The notes beneath the pieces were generated by a model, which saw only the letters and a program-made list of their open reading frames with translations, made no database searches and was not told where the DNA came from. A program made the position numbers and the translations under genes. From an uncultured Propionibacteriaceae bacterium (GTDB lineage Bacteria; Actinomycetota; Actinomycetes; Propionibacteriales; Propionibacteriaceae): DNA of 64,000 nt. Shown piece after piece: positions 46,982 to 55,592 of this stretch (its first letter is position 1; each line of letters starts with the position of its first letter). The stretch spans positions 5,173-69,172 of the forward strand of contig CALBCJ010000033.1 of assembly GCA_937926975.1 (NCBI GenBank). Direction: 5' to 3'.

Positions 46982-48195
46982 TGCCGGTGGGTGAGGTCTT
47001 TGCGGGCCGCTACGAGCTGCTGGACCTGCTGGGGCAAGGCGGTATGGGCTCGGTCTGGCTGGTCCACGACCGGCGGCTGGACCGGGTGGTCGCGGCCAAG
47101 GTGCTGCGGCAGTCGGACGCGGCCTCGCTGCTGCGCTTCGTACGCGAGCAGGGGATGCGGGTGTCGCACCCGCACGTGGTGGCCCCGCTGGGCTGGGCCG
47201 CGGAGGACTCCCAGGTGCTGTTCACGATGGAGGTCGTCGACGGCGGGTCGGTCGAGGTCCTGATCGGCGACTACGGCGCCCTGCCGCCGCGGCTCGTGGC
47301 GGAGGTGCTGCGCCAGCTGCTGGCCGGGCTGCAGGCGGTGCACGCGGCTGGGATCGTGCACCGCGACATCAAGCCGGCGAATGTCCTGCTGGCGGCGACC
47401 GGCACGGGGCGGCCGCACGCTTTTCTGTCGGACTTCGGGATCGCGGTCGACCTGGACGGGCCGCGGCTGACCGAGGCGGGGGTGGTGGCGGGGACCCCCG
47501 GCTACCTGGCGCCCGAGCTGGTGGCGGCGGAGGAAACCACGCCGGCTGTTGACCTGTACGCGGTGGGGGTGCTGGGCGCGGCCATGCTGACCGGGCTGAA
47601 GCCGAGGCAGATCGACCTGCAGCAGCCCCCGCCGGCTGGCGTCCCGGGCTCCCTGTGGCGACTGCTGCGAGACCTGGTCATCGCCGACCCGGGCCTCCGC
47701 CCGTCCGTGCCAGAGGCCCGCAGCCGGCTGGACCTGCCCGAGCTCGCCTGGACCGCAGACGCTATCGGCGACATTGAGGTGCTGCGCCAGATCCCCGACC
47801 GCTGGTACCACGCCACCCCGGGAGGGCCACCTCCGGTCGCTCCCGCCGCCTCGGAGACCGCCACCGTGCTGCGGGCTCCCGACGTGGCTGCGCCCCCGTA
47901 CGCGCCGGAGCCGCACCCGGCACCGGCCCTGCCTGGGCTGCCGGTGGCAGGCACGCAGCCAGCACCGGAACCTCTGGCTCCAGCCCTCCCGTCAGAGCCC
48001 CCGCCGCTACCCGGGCTGTCCTCGCGTACGGGCACCACCGCCTCCAGCAGTCCAGGTACCCCGGTCCCCGGACCGCCGCCGGTCAGGGTGCCCACGACCC
48101 GGGTCGAGCGGCGACCGGGTCGGGCCCTGCTGCTCAGCTCGCTCGCGGTCCTGGTCGGCGGGATCATGCTGGTCGTCGCCGGGCTCGTCCTCTGA
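46981..48195 (+). CDS. Membrane-anchored Ser/Thr protein kinase without sensor domain
   Basis: This 404-aa protein has a complete Hanks-type kinase domain (residues ~8-250): GQGGMG loop, K40, catalytic HRDIKPANVLL, DFGIA and GTPGYLAPE. A Pro-rich juxtamembrane region of ~130 residues carries several Thr/Ser. A single C-terminal TM helix (LLLSSLAVLVGGIMLVVAGLVL) ends the protein, so unlike PknB it has no extracellular sensor. It is coupled to the XRE gene. Signal and targets unknown. Confidence 0.93.
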   Translation: MPVGEVFAGRYELLDLLGQGGMGSVWLVHDRRLDRVVAAKVLRQSDAASLLRFVREQGMRVSHPHVVAPLGWAAEDSQVLFTMEVVDGGSVEVLIGDYGALPPRLVAEVLRQLLAGLQAVHAAGIVHRDIKPANVLLAATGTGRPHAFLSDFGIAVDLDGPRLTEAGVVAGTPGYLAPELVAAEETTPAVDLYAVGVLGAAMLTGLKPRQIDLQQPPPAGVPGSLWRLLRDLVIADPGLRPSVPEARSRLDLPELAWTADAIGDIEVLRQIPDRWYHATPGGPPPVAPAASETATVLRAPDVAAPPYAPEPHPAPALPGLPVAGTQPAPEPLAPALPSEPPPLPGLSSRTGTTASSSPGTPVPGPPPVRVPTTRVERRPGRALLLSSLAVLVGGIMLVVAGLVL

Positions 48196-48218
48196 GCGCA
48201 CCGCGCGACCGTACGGTG

Positions 48219-50150
48219 TCAGCGCCGGCGCAGGAACGCCCAGACCGCACCGGACACGCCGCCCAGCACCAGCACGACTCCCCCGCCGACCAGACCCGTC
48301 CGCAGCCAGCCGCTGCCCGGTGCCCGGCTCGCGGGAGCGGACGGTGACCCGGCCGGGCCTGAGGAGGCCGGAGCCGGGGCGGCGGAGCCGCTGGAGCCGC
48401 TGGTCTGCACGGTGGCGCCAGACGCCGGCTCGCCGTTCGTGGTGCCGCTGACCTTGACCGAGAAGCTCACCTCGACCGGCTGCCCGCCCAGGACCGGTGA
48501 CTGCTCCACCGTCATCGCGTAGTAGTAGTCCCCAGACATCGAGAAGCCCAGGCCGTCGTCGGAGCTGCGGGCGCTGTCCCAGCGGTTGCGGTAGCGGACC
48601 TCCGGCACCTCGACCACGTTCTGCTCGGCTGTCTTGGGCGTGGCGCCGGCGCTGGTGACGTCGTACTCGGTGACCGGCGTCGGCAGGGACACGATCCGGC
48701 TCATGTCGGGGGCGTAGACGGCGTCCGCGGTGAACACGGCACCCGGCTGGGTCACAGTCCCCGGGGCCACCGTGAGCCCGTGGTCGGCGAAGACCGCGCT
48801 CTGGCCGTACCCGAGCCGGACCTTGAAGAAGACCATCTCACCCGGCACCAGCGAGGCCGTGTACGTGCCGGGGGTGATCTCAGGCGCGTCGTTGAAGCCC
48901 GCGCCGCCGGTCACCGGCTGCCGGGTGCCCGACGGGGCCAGACGGACCGAGCCGTCGGAGTGCGGGACCCCGGCGACACCCCGGGGCAGCTCGGGCAGGT
49001 TGGCCACCGGCGGCTCCTCCACGACCCGGATCTCCACCGGCGAGGTGCCTTCCTTCCCCGGGCCTCGCTCGATCTTCGCCACGAAGCTCTCGGCCTGCGC
49101 ACAGCTGCGCTGCTGGTCGGTGGGACCGGTGTCCTCCGGGTCGAGCGGCAGCGCCAGCATCGTGTAGCCGCGGACCAGTCCGAACGGGTGGGTCACCGTC
49201 CCGAGGATGGTCTGGGAGTCGCACTCCACCCCACTGTCGGTCTGCAGGGTGTAGCTCCAGCTGGACTGGGCGTCGTGGGTGGCTGCCGGGATCCGGGTGA
49301 GGTAGCTGAACCGCAGCGTCGACCCGGGGACCGTACGGCGGACCTTGTAGTACGTAGTCGCCTCGTCCGCCGCCGAGGTGGTGACATCGGTGTACTGGCC
49401 CAGGGTCAGGACCGGCGCGGCGTCAACGGTGGATGTGCCTCGGACGGGGGTGCCGGCCACGGTGAAGGGCCGTGCCGCCCGGGCGCCCAGGGTCCGCAGG
49501 GTCGCCGTGAGGGCCTTGGCGCTCGCCGCGTTGTAGTAGGTGCCGCCGGCCACCTGGGCGATGCAGGCCAGCTGGGAGCGGGCCCTGTCGTCGACGCCGA
49601 ACCCCACCGTGTCGATCTGGATGCCGACCCCGCTGGTGACGAGCTTCTTGATGGTGGCGCAGGGGTCGGGGTCGCAGGTCTCCTCACCGTCTGACACCAG
49701 GATGATGTGGCGCAGGCCGTCGGGGCCCAGGTCCTGGGCGCCCTGCTGCAGCGCGTACGCGATCGGGGTGTCCCCCCGTGGCGCGAAGCTCTGGACCGCC
49801 GTGGTCAGCGCGGCCTTGTCCAGGGGCTGCACCGGGTGCACCAGGCGGCTGTCGCTGCAGGCGCTGGGTGCGGGCTTTCCGTCGCTGTCCGCCCCGTACA
49901 CCCGCAGCCCCACCTGGGCGCTGCTGGGCATGGCCTCGAGGCTGCTGAGCAGGGCCTGCTGCGCCGCCGCGATCTTCGTGGTGCCGGACGGGTCCGGCTG
50001 CCTCATCGATCCCGAGGCGTCCAGCATCAGCAGGACCTTCGGCGCCTCGCCCTCGGCACGCGCCGGGACCGGTGCGGCCATCAGGACCAGGCACAGCGCT
50101 GCGAGGAGCGCGGCCGCTCGCCGTACGGCTCGGGCAGGGACTGGGGTCAT
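48219..50150 (-). CDS. Exported von Willebrand factor A domain protein
   Basis: This 643-aa protein has a Sec signal peptide (ends ARA near residue 32), a vWA domain starting VLLMLDASGSM (the metal-dependent DxSxS motif) with the later IILVSDGEETCDPDPC, a long beta-rich region, a Ser/Ala/Pro-rich stalk and a C-terminal TM helix with RRR tail (GGGVVLVLGGVSGAVWAFLRRR). It is displayed at the cell surface and probably binds protein ligands. The ATG at 50150 has AAAGGAGGT upstream, inside a hairpin. Confidence 0.9.
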   Translation of the reverse strand: MTPVPARAVRRAAALLAALCLVLMAAPVPARAEGEAPKVLLMLDASGSMRQPDPSGTTKIAAAQQALLSSLEAMPSSAQVGLRVYGADSDGKPAPSACSDSRLVHPVQPLDKAALTTAVQSFAPRGDTPIAYALQQGAQDLGPDGLRHIILVSDGEETCDPDPCATIKKLVTSGVGIQIDTVGFGVDDRARSQLACIAQVAGGTYYNAASAKALTATLRTLGARAARPFTVAGTPVRGTSTVDAAPVLTLGQYTDVTTSAADEATTYYKVRRTVPGSTLRFSYLTRIPAATHDAQSSWSYTLQTDSGVECDSQTILGTVTHPFGLVRGYTMLALPLDPEDTGPTDQQRSCAQAESFVAKIERGPGKEGTSPVEIRVVEEPPVANLPELPRGVAGVPHSDGSVRLAPSGTRQPVTGGAGFNDAPEITPGTYTASLVPGEMVFFKVRLGYGQSAVFADHGLTVAPGTVTQPGAVFTADAVYAPDMSRIVSLPTPVTEYDVTSAGATPKTAEQNVVEVPEVRYRNRWDSARSSDDGLGFSMSGDYYYAMTVEQSPVLGGQPVEVSFSVKVSGTTNGEPASGATVQTSGSSGSAAPAPASSGPAGSPSAPASRAPGSGWLRTGLVGGGVVLVLGGVSGAVWAFLRRR

Positions 50151-50161
50151 GGGCAGTACCT

Positions 50162-50200
50162 CCTTTGCGATCGTTAACCTAACGTTTGCATACGCAAAGG
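50162..50200 (-). promoter_or_regulatory. Hairpin covering the RBS of the vWA gene
   Basis: CCTTTGCG and CGCAAAGG (50162-50169 and 50193-50200) form a perfect 8-bp stem. Inside it, CGTTA-ACC-TAACG (50172-50184) forms a second stem. The 3' arm in the mRNA is the first half of the Shine-Dalgarno AAAGGAGG, so folding would mask it. A 14-bp palindrome (50185-50198) overlaps and could alternatively be a protein operator. Confidence 0.6.
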
Positions 50201-50264
50201 TCAACCTGCTCCCGCTGCCTCCGGGTGGTCCGCGGCCAGCGCAGCGCCGTACGGCCGGCGCTGG

Positions 50265-51087
50265 TCAGCCGGCAATGGTGGCGTCGGTGAGGGTCCCGTC
50301 GGGCTCCACCTCGACGATGATCACGTGGCCGGCGAAGAGGTCGCCGTCGTCGTACATGGGGGCCGCACTCCCGTCCGAGCCCACCTCGAGCGACTCCAGG
50401 CTGACCCGGCTTGCCACGTCCGCCTCGGTCAGGGCCGGGCCCGTTCTCGCGCCACTCGTTCGCCAGCCCGGTCAGCTCGCTCGCGATGTACGTACGCCAG
50501 CGGCTGTCGGCGCCGGCCGCGTCGGCAGCCAGGCGCCGCAGACCGGCCAGCGCCCCGGTCACGGTCTCGGCACCCTCAACGCAGTCATCGTCCAGGTCCA
50601 GGTTCACCTCCACCTCGGTGCCGAGCCAGTCGACGGTGCCCGACATCCAGCCCAGGCTGCGGTCCACCTCGAAGCGGCCGAGCTCGCACTCGACCGCGAC
50701 TGGCGCCCGGTACTGCGCCAGACGCTGCTCCAGCTCGGGCAGCTGCAGCCCACGCTCCAGGACCTCGAGTAGCGCCATTCGAGGCGGCAGCGAGCCGCCG
50801 GGGACCGGGACCGCGCGACGGACCCGGACCCGGTACTGCGTGAAGCGCTCCAGGTGGTGGATCCAGCCGTCACGCTGATCATCGGTGGCCAGCCACTCCA
50901 GGCGTGCCTCGGTGTCCACCAGCTCACCGCCGTCGAGGTAGCCCACCACCTGGGCGCTCGGCACCCACAGCGGCCGACCGGGAGACCGGCCGGCGCCACT
51001 GAGCCGGTCACCGGTCACCACGACCAGCTCGACCTCACCCGCCTCGAACCGGCTGAAGAACTGGTCCCGCTGCTGCTGCTCGCTCAC
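50265..51087 (-). pseudogene. DUF2262-type gene with a one-base frameshift
   Basis: The reading frame from 51087 encodes a DUF2262-like protein (VECELGRFEVDRSLGWMSGTVDWLGTEVEVNLDL, DSRWRTYIASELTGLANEWREN) but becomes meaningless Arg-rich sequence after about 50440. In the neighbouring frame the family continues cleanly: PALTEADVASRVSLESLEV and YDDGDLFAGHVIIVEVEP, ending at a TGA (50265-50267). An extra G in the GGGCCC run at 50437-50442 explains this. It is either a real mutation or a sequencing error. The family's function is unknown. Confidence 0.85.
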
Positions 51088-51206
51088 GCGTCGGAGGGTA
51101 CCGCCGGCGATTCCTGGAATACTCCCCGCGCCAACCGCGTTGCTGCTGCAGACTCCTCCACGGCCCTAGCGTGGAGGCTCCGACCGCCGACCACACCGAG
51201 GTACTC

Positions 51207-51770
51207 ATGGGAATCATCAACACCGAGATCCTGCCGTTCACCGCCACCGCCTTCCACAACGGTGAGTTCGTCGAGATCAGCGACGCTGACCTGAAGGGCA
51301 AGTGGTCGGTGGTCTTCTTCTACCCGGCTGACTTCACCTTCGTCTGCCCCACCGAGCTCGGTGACATGGCCGACCACTACGACGAGCTGCAGCAGCTCGG
51401 GGTCGAGGTCTTCTCGGTCTCCACCGACACCCACTTCGTGCACAAGGCCTGGCACGCCGACTCCGAGACCATCGGCAAGATCCGCTACTACATGGTGGGC
51501 GACCCGGCAGGGGTGATCACCACCAACTTCGGTGTGATGCGTGAGGGCGCCGGGCTGGCCGACCGGGCCACCTTCCTGATCGACCCGCAGGGCGTCATCC
51601 AGTTCGTGGAGCAGACCGCTGAGGGGATCGGGCGCAACGCCACCGAGCTGATCCGCAAGATCAAGGCCGCCCAGTACGTGGCCGCCCACCCCGGTGAGGT
51701 CTGCCCGGCGAAGTGGGAGGAGGGCGCCGAGACCCTCAGCCCGTCGCTGGACCTGGTCGGCAAGATCTGA
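51207..51770 (+). CDS. ahpC: Alkyl hydroperoxide reductase peroxiredoxin subunit
   Basis: This 187-aa protein is a canonical AhpC: peroxidatic cysteine C47 in FYPADFTFVCPTE, resolving cysteine in GEVCPAKWEEG, and the YF-type tail region. It reduces hydrogen and organic peroxides. I chose ATG 51207, which yields the standard MGIINTEILPF start and family length. A TAGCGT (51167-51172) may be its -10. ahpF follows. Confidence 0.97.
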   Translation: MGIINTEILPFTATAFHNGEFVEISDADLKGKWSVVFFYPADFTFVCPTELGDMADHYDELQQLGVEVFSVSTDTHFVHKAWHADSETIGKIRYYMVGDPAGVITTNFGVMREGAGLADRATFLIDPQGVIQFVEQTAEGIGRNATELIRKIKAAQYVAAHPGEVCPAKWEEGAETLSPSLDLVGKI

Positions 51771-51778
51771 CACCGCAC

Positions 51779-51809
51779 CCCGGGTGGTGGGCGCCGCCTG
51801 CCACCCGGG
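51779..51809 (+). terminator. Hairpin between ahpC and ahpF
   Basis: CCCGGGTGG (51779-51787) and CCACCCGGG (51801-51809) pair perfectly with a 13-nt loop. It could partly terminate transcription or stabilise the ahpC mRNA, giving more peroxiredoxin than reductase. Confidence 0.6.
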
Positions 51810-51857
51810 CCCGTACGCCCCCGACTCCCGTACCACCTGCTCACCGAAGGAACACCC

Positions 51858-53432
51858 ATGCTCGACGCCACGATGACCGCCCAGATTCACGGCCTGCTGA
51901 AGGAGAACCTGCGCGAGGACGTCGAGCTACGGGCCCGCCTCGACAACGGCCCGAAGTCCGCCGAGATCCGCGAGCTGCTTGACGAGCTGGCCGCGCTCCA
52001 CGACCGGGTCACGGTTGTCGACGACCCCGACACCGAGGCCCGGGTGCCGTCGTTCGCGATCGCCCGGCCCGGCACCGAGATCTCCGTACGGTTCGCGGCG
52101 CTGCCGATGGGCCACGAGTTCACCTCTCTGGTGCTGGCGCTGCTGCAGGTCGGCGGGCACCCCAGCAAGTCGGTGACGCCGGAGCAGGTCGAGCAGATCC
52201 AGGCCCTCGACGGCGAGCACCACTTCGAGACCTTCATGTCGCTCAGCTGCCAGAACTGCCCCGACGTGGTGCAGGCGCTGAACACCATCTCCATCCTCAA
52301 CCCGAAGTTCCACCACACCGCCATCGACGGTGCCCTGTTCACCGACGAGGCTAGCCAGCGGCAGGTTCTGGCGGTGCCGACGGTCTTCAAGGACGGTCAC
52401 CTGTTCGGGCAGGGCCGGATGACGCTGGCCGAGATCCTGGCCAGGCTCGACTCCGGCGCCGAGGCCCGCGAGGTGGAGCGGGTCAACGGCCTCGCCCCGT
52501 ACGACGTGCTCGTCGTGGGTGGTGGCCCGGCCGGCGCTGCCGCCGCCGTGTACGCGGCCCGCAAGGGGATCCGTACCGGGATCGTCGCTGAGCGCTTCGG
52601 TGGGCAGGTGCTGGACACGATGGCGATCGAGAACCTGGTCTCGGTCCCGCACACCGAGGGCCCGAAGCTCGCCGCCGACCTGGAGCGCCACGTCGACGCG
52701 TACGGGGTGGAGGTGACCCACCTGCAGCGGGCCACCGGGCTGGTCCCGGCCGCCGAGCCGGGGGGCCTGGTCACCGTGGAGCTGGACTCGGGCGCCAGCC
52801 TCAGGGCCAAGACCGTGGTCGTGGCGACCGGCGCCCGCTGGCGGACGATGGGCGTGCCCGGCGAGAACGACTACCGCAACAAGGGCGTCACCTTCTGCCC
52901 GCACTGCGACGGGCCGCTGTTCGCCGGCAAGCCGGTCGCGGTCGTCGGTGGCGGCAACTCCGGCATTGAGGCCGCGATCGACCTGGCCGGGGTGGTCTCC
53001 CACGTCACCGTGGTCGAGTTCCTCGACCAGCTCAAGGCCGACGAGGTGCTGCAGCGCAAGCTGCGCAGCCTGCCGAACGTCGACGTGGTCCTCTCCGCCC
53101 AGCCCACCGAGGTCGTCGGCGACGGCTCGGCCGTGACCGGGCTGCGCTACCAGGACCGGACCACCGGCGAGCAGCACGAGCTGGCCGTCCAGGGAGTCTT
53201 CGTCCAGATCGGCCTGCTGCCCAACAGCGAGTGGGTCGACGGCACCCTCGAGCTCTCGCCGCGCAAGGAGGTCGTGGTCGACGACCACTGCCGGACCAGC
53301 CTCGACGGTGTCTTCGCCGCCGGTGACGTCACGACCGTCCCGTACAAGCAGATCGTGATCGGGATGGGCCACGGCGCCACCGCCGCCCTGTCAGCCTTCG
53401 ACCACCTGATCCGGGTCTCCGCCCCGGCCTGA
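51858..53432 (+). CDS. ahpF: Alkyl hydroperoxide reductase subunit F
   Basis: This 524-aa flavoprotein has an N-terminal tandem thioredoxin-like domain with the redox pair CQNC, an FAD-binding GGGPAGAAAAVYAARKG, the catalytic CPHC of the NADH domain, and the second dinucleotide motif GGGNSGIEAAIDLAG. It passes electrons from NADH to AhpC. AAGGAA lies about 8 nt before the ATG. Confidence 0.97.
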   Translation: MLDATMTAQIHGLLKENLREDVELRARLDNGPKSAEIRELLDELAALHDRVTVVDDPDTEARVPSFAIARPGTEISVRFAALPMGHEFTSLVLALLQVGGHPSKSVTPEQVEQIQALDGEHHFETFMSLSCQNCPDVVQALNTISILNPKFHHTAIDGALFTDEASQRQVLAVPTVFKDGHLFGQGRMTLAEILARLDSGAEAREVERVNGLAPYDVLVVGGGPAGAAAAVYAARKGIRTGIVAERFGGQVLDTMAIENLVSVPHTEGPKLAADLERHVDAYGVEVTHLQRATGLVPAAEPGGLVTVELDSGASLRAKTVVVATGARWRTMGVPGENDYRNKGVTFCPHCDGPLFAGKPVAVVGGGNSGIEAAIDLAGVVSHVTVVEFLDQLKADEVLQRKLRSLPNVDVVLSAQPTEVVGDGSAVTGLRYQDRTTGEQHELAVQGVFVQIGLLPNSEWVDGTLELSPRKEVVVDDHCRTSLDGVFAAGDVTTVPYKQIVIGMGHGATAALSAFDHLIRVSAPA

Positions 53433-53463
53433 TCCGGGCCGCCCTCCTCAGAATCCATCAGCT

Positions 53464-53516
53464 CCGGGCCGGTCAGCTGCCCTGCATTCGTGTACGGTGC
53501 GTCTCGACCGGCCCGG
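53464..53516. terminator. Convergent hairpin after ahpF
   Basis: CCGGGCCGGTC (53464-53474) and GACCGGCCCGG (53506-53516) form a perfect 11-bp stem with a 31-nt loop, between convergent ends of ahpF and the pseudogene at 53521. Confidence 0.6.
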
Positions 53517-53520
53517 TCAT

Positions 53521-54244
53521 TCATCCATCATCTAAAGCAATTTCTGCCAGCTGCTCTACCTTTTCCCAGAAATCGACGTCGAGACGAGGGTCGTCGTCGT
53601 TGTACCACATGTCTGCGCGTCCAGGATGGGGGCCGTTGAGGTCGACTGCCAGGCACACGATGGTAGACTGATGGAGATAGAAGGCGTATGAGCCTGAGAA
53701 GCGTTCGCGCCAGTCGCTGTCAAGCTCATCCCCCAGGCAGACCACCTCAGAGAGCTGACCGAATCCGCGATCGCCAAAGTCGAAATTGTAGAAGCCGTCG
53801 TGGACGGTCTCGTAGAACGATTTCAGGGGCTCAGGGACCAGATGCCACACCTCTCGGACATTGCGACAGTCCGGGTCTACAGTATCGGGCCACGTAGGTT
53901 GCAGTGGGTTGCCGCCGATGTAGTAGTACGGCTCTCCCTTCGCGTTCAGCAGCGTGTAGATGACAACGTAGCGGCCTCTCCCACAGGGCGAGCTCGGCAT
54001 CGGTGCAGCGTTTTTCGAGGCGGGAGAGCGTCTTGGGAATCTGCTCGCCGACGACTTGGCGCATCAGGCCGATCATCAGCTTGACCCGGTCCTTCGCCTC
54101 AAGCTCGACGAGAGCCCGCCACGCCTCAGGGATAGGTCCCTCGACCATGACGACGCTGCCGTGCCTGCGCCCTTAGTGGTTCAGGAGCTCGAGCTTTGTC
54201 GGCTCTGCCTCGGGCTTCCGACGGAGCCAGCCGAACAGTCCCAC
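53521..54244 (-). pseudogene. Broken gene with in-frame stop and frameshift, unrecognised family
   Basis: A GTG at 54244, with AAGGAAGG upstream, opens MGLFGWLRRKPEAEPTKLELLNH and hits TAA (54175-54173). The same frame continues as MVEGPIPEAWRALVELEAKDRVKLMIGLMRQVV, then a shift near 53975 leads into RYVVIYTLLNAKGEPYYYIGG and on to a natural stop. Joined, this is one ~240-residue soluble protein. The acidic C-terminus and overall style recall SMI1/KNR4-like immunity proteins, but that is a weak guess. It may be a decayed relic of a polymorphic-toxin locus. Confidence 0.75.
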
Positions 54245-54457
54245 TGGTGTGCGCCTTCCTTGCGACCTGGTTCCGACGACTGAACCCTACCAGGTGCAGA
54301 TTGTCCACGCCTTCGATCAGGAAGACCTACCGCCTGAAGCATGACCAGGCCTACGGAAACCTGGCGAGTCAGATCAGAGCTCGCTGGTCGAGACGATCAG
54401 AGCCCAGACCAGGGGTTTGGCGATGACCAGCGCCACTGGGCGGGGAGGGTCGGTCGG

Positions 54458-55486
54458 CTACAGCCCGGCCAGTGACCCGTACGTGGCCTTCGCCTTCTCC
54501 AGCGCCACCACGTACCCCTGCCGCTCGAACTCCTCGGCGTCGACGTCGACCGGCAGCGCCAGCATCCCGCGGAACTCGTCGACGGATGCGAAGTCCTTGT
54601 GCCGCATCCAGTCCTGCAGCCCGTCCAGCAGCGACTGGGCGTACTGCACCCCGTGCCGGACCAGCGAGGTCGTGGTCATCACCACGTCTGCCCCAGCCAG
54701 CAGGTACTTCACCACGTCCTCGCTGGTGTCGACACCGCTGGTGCCGGCCAGCGACGCCTTCACCCGGCCCCGCAGCGACGCGATCCAGGTCCGCGGCAGC
54801 CGCCCGTCGAACGGGATCGACAGCGCCACCCCGGGCTCCATCTGCAGGGTCTCAATATCAATGTCGGGCTGGAAGAAGCGGTTGAACATCACCAGGCCGT
54901 CGGCTCCGTGCTGGTCGAGCTGGACCGCCATGTCACCGAACGACGAGAAGTACGGGGCGAGCTTCACCGCGACCGGGACCGAGACCGCGTCCTTCACCCC
55001 GACCAGGATCTCCAGGTGCCGGTTCTCGACCTCCTCCGACGGAATCCGGGCATCACCAGGAACGTAGTAGATGTTGAGCTCCAGGGCCGACGCCCCGGCC
55101 TCCTGCATCCGCTTCGCGAAGGAGATCCAGCCACCCATGCTGGCGCCGTTGAGGCTGCCGATCACCGGCACCTCGACCGCGCTCGCGGCCCGCTCCAGCA
55201 GCCGCAGGTACTCGCTCGAGACCGGGTCCGAGCCGGGCGCCTTGATCGGCACCGACGGAAAGTACGACAGCGCCTCCGCGTACGCCTCGGTCTGCTGCTC
55301 CTGGATCTCGAGCTGGCGGGCCTGCTCGGCGCGGATCTGCTCCTCCATCAGCGAGTACATGACGATCGCCCCGACGCCCCCGTCGGCGAGCGCCTTCACC
55401 CCGTCGACGGTCTGCTGCAGCGGCCCGGCCGACGCCACCAGCGGGTTGCGCAGCGGCAGGCCCAGGTAGCTGGTCTCAAGCCTCAT
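54458..55486 (-). CDS. Dihydroorotate dehydrogenase-like flavoprotein
   Basis: This 342-aa protein is a TIM-barrel of the DHOD family: GLPLRNPLVASAGPL, VPVIGSLNGASMGGW (FMN), LELNIYYVP, VPVAVKLAPYF, and the phosphate loop LAGADVVMTTTSLVRHG. This branch is commonly found beside NifJ rather than in pyrimidine operons, so its substrate may differ from dihydroorotate. It is the last gene of the GltD-like/nifJ operon, 85 bp after nifJ. Confidence 0.9.
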   Translation of the reverse strand: MRLETSYLGLPLRNPLVASAGPLQQTVDGVKALADGGVGAIVMYSLMEEQIRAEQARQLEIQEQQTEAYAEALSYFPSVPIKAPGSDPVSSEYLRLLERAASAVEVPVIGSLNGASMGGWISFAKRMQEAGASALELNIYYVPGDARIPSEEVENRHLEILVGVKDAVSVPVAVKLAPYFSSFGDMAVQLDQHGADGLVMFNRFFQPDIDIETLQMEPGVALSIPFDGRLPRTWIASLRGRVKASLAGTSGVDTSEDVVKYLLAGADVVMTTTSLVRHGVQYAQSLLDGLQDWMRHKDFASVDEFRGMLALPVDVDAEEFERQGYVVALEKAKATYGSLAGL

Positions 55487-55502
55487 GGTGGTTCCTCCGT
55501 GT

Positions 55503-55592
55503 CTCGTGCCCTACCGGGCGTCGGTCTCGAATGACGAAGCTGCGGCCCTGCCCGGGCCACGGACTCGTGCCCTACCGGGCGTCGGTCTCGAA
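55503..55592. repeat. 29-bp direct repeat of the nifJ gene end
   Basis: The 29 bp at 55564-55592, which encode the last residues of NifJ (FETDAR), its stop and the bases just after, are repeated exactly at 55503-55531 in the gap before the DHOD-like gene, 61 bp away. Confidence 0.9.

Noticed and set aside
45412..47916. Minus-strand 834-aa open frame across the MFS, XRE and kinase genes
   Set aside because: It runs antisense through three recognised genes and an intergenic gap; composition is that of a third-position shadow.
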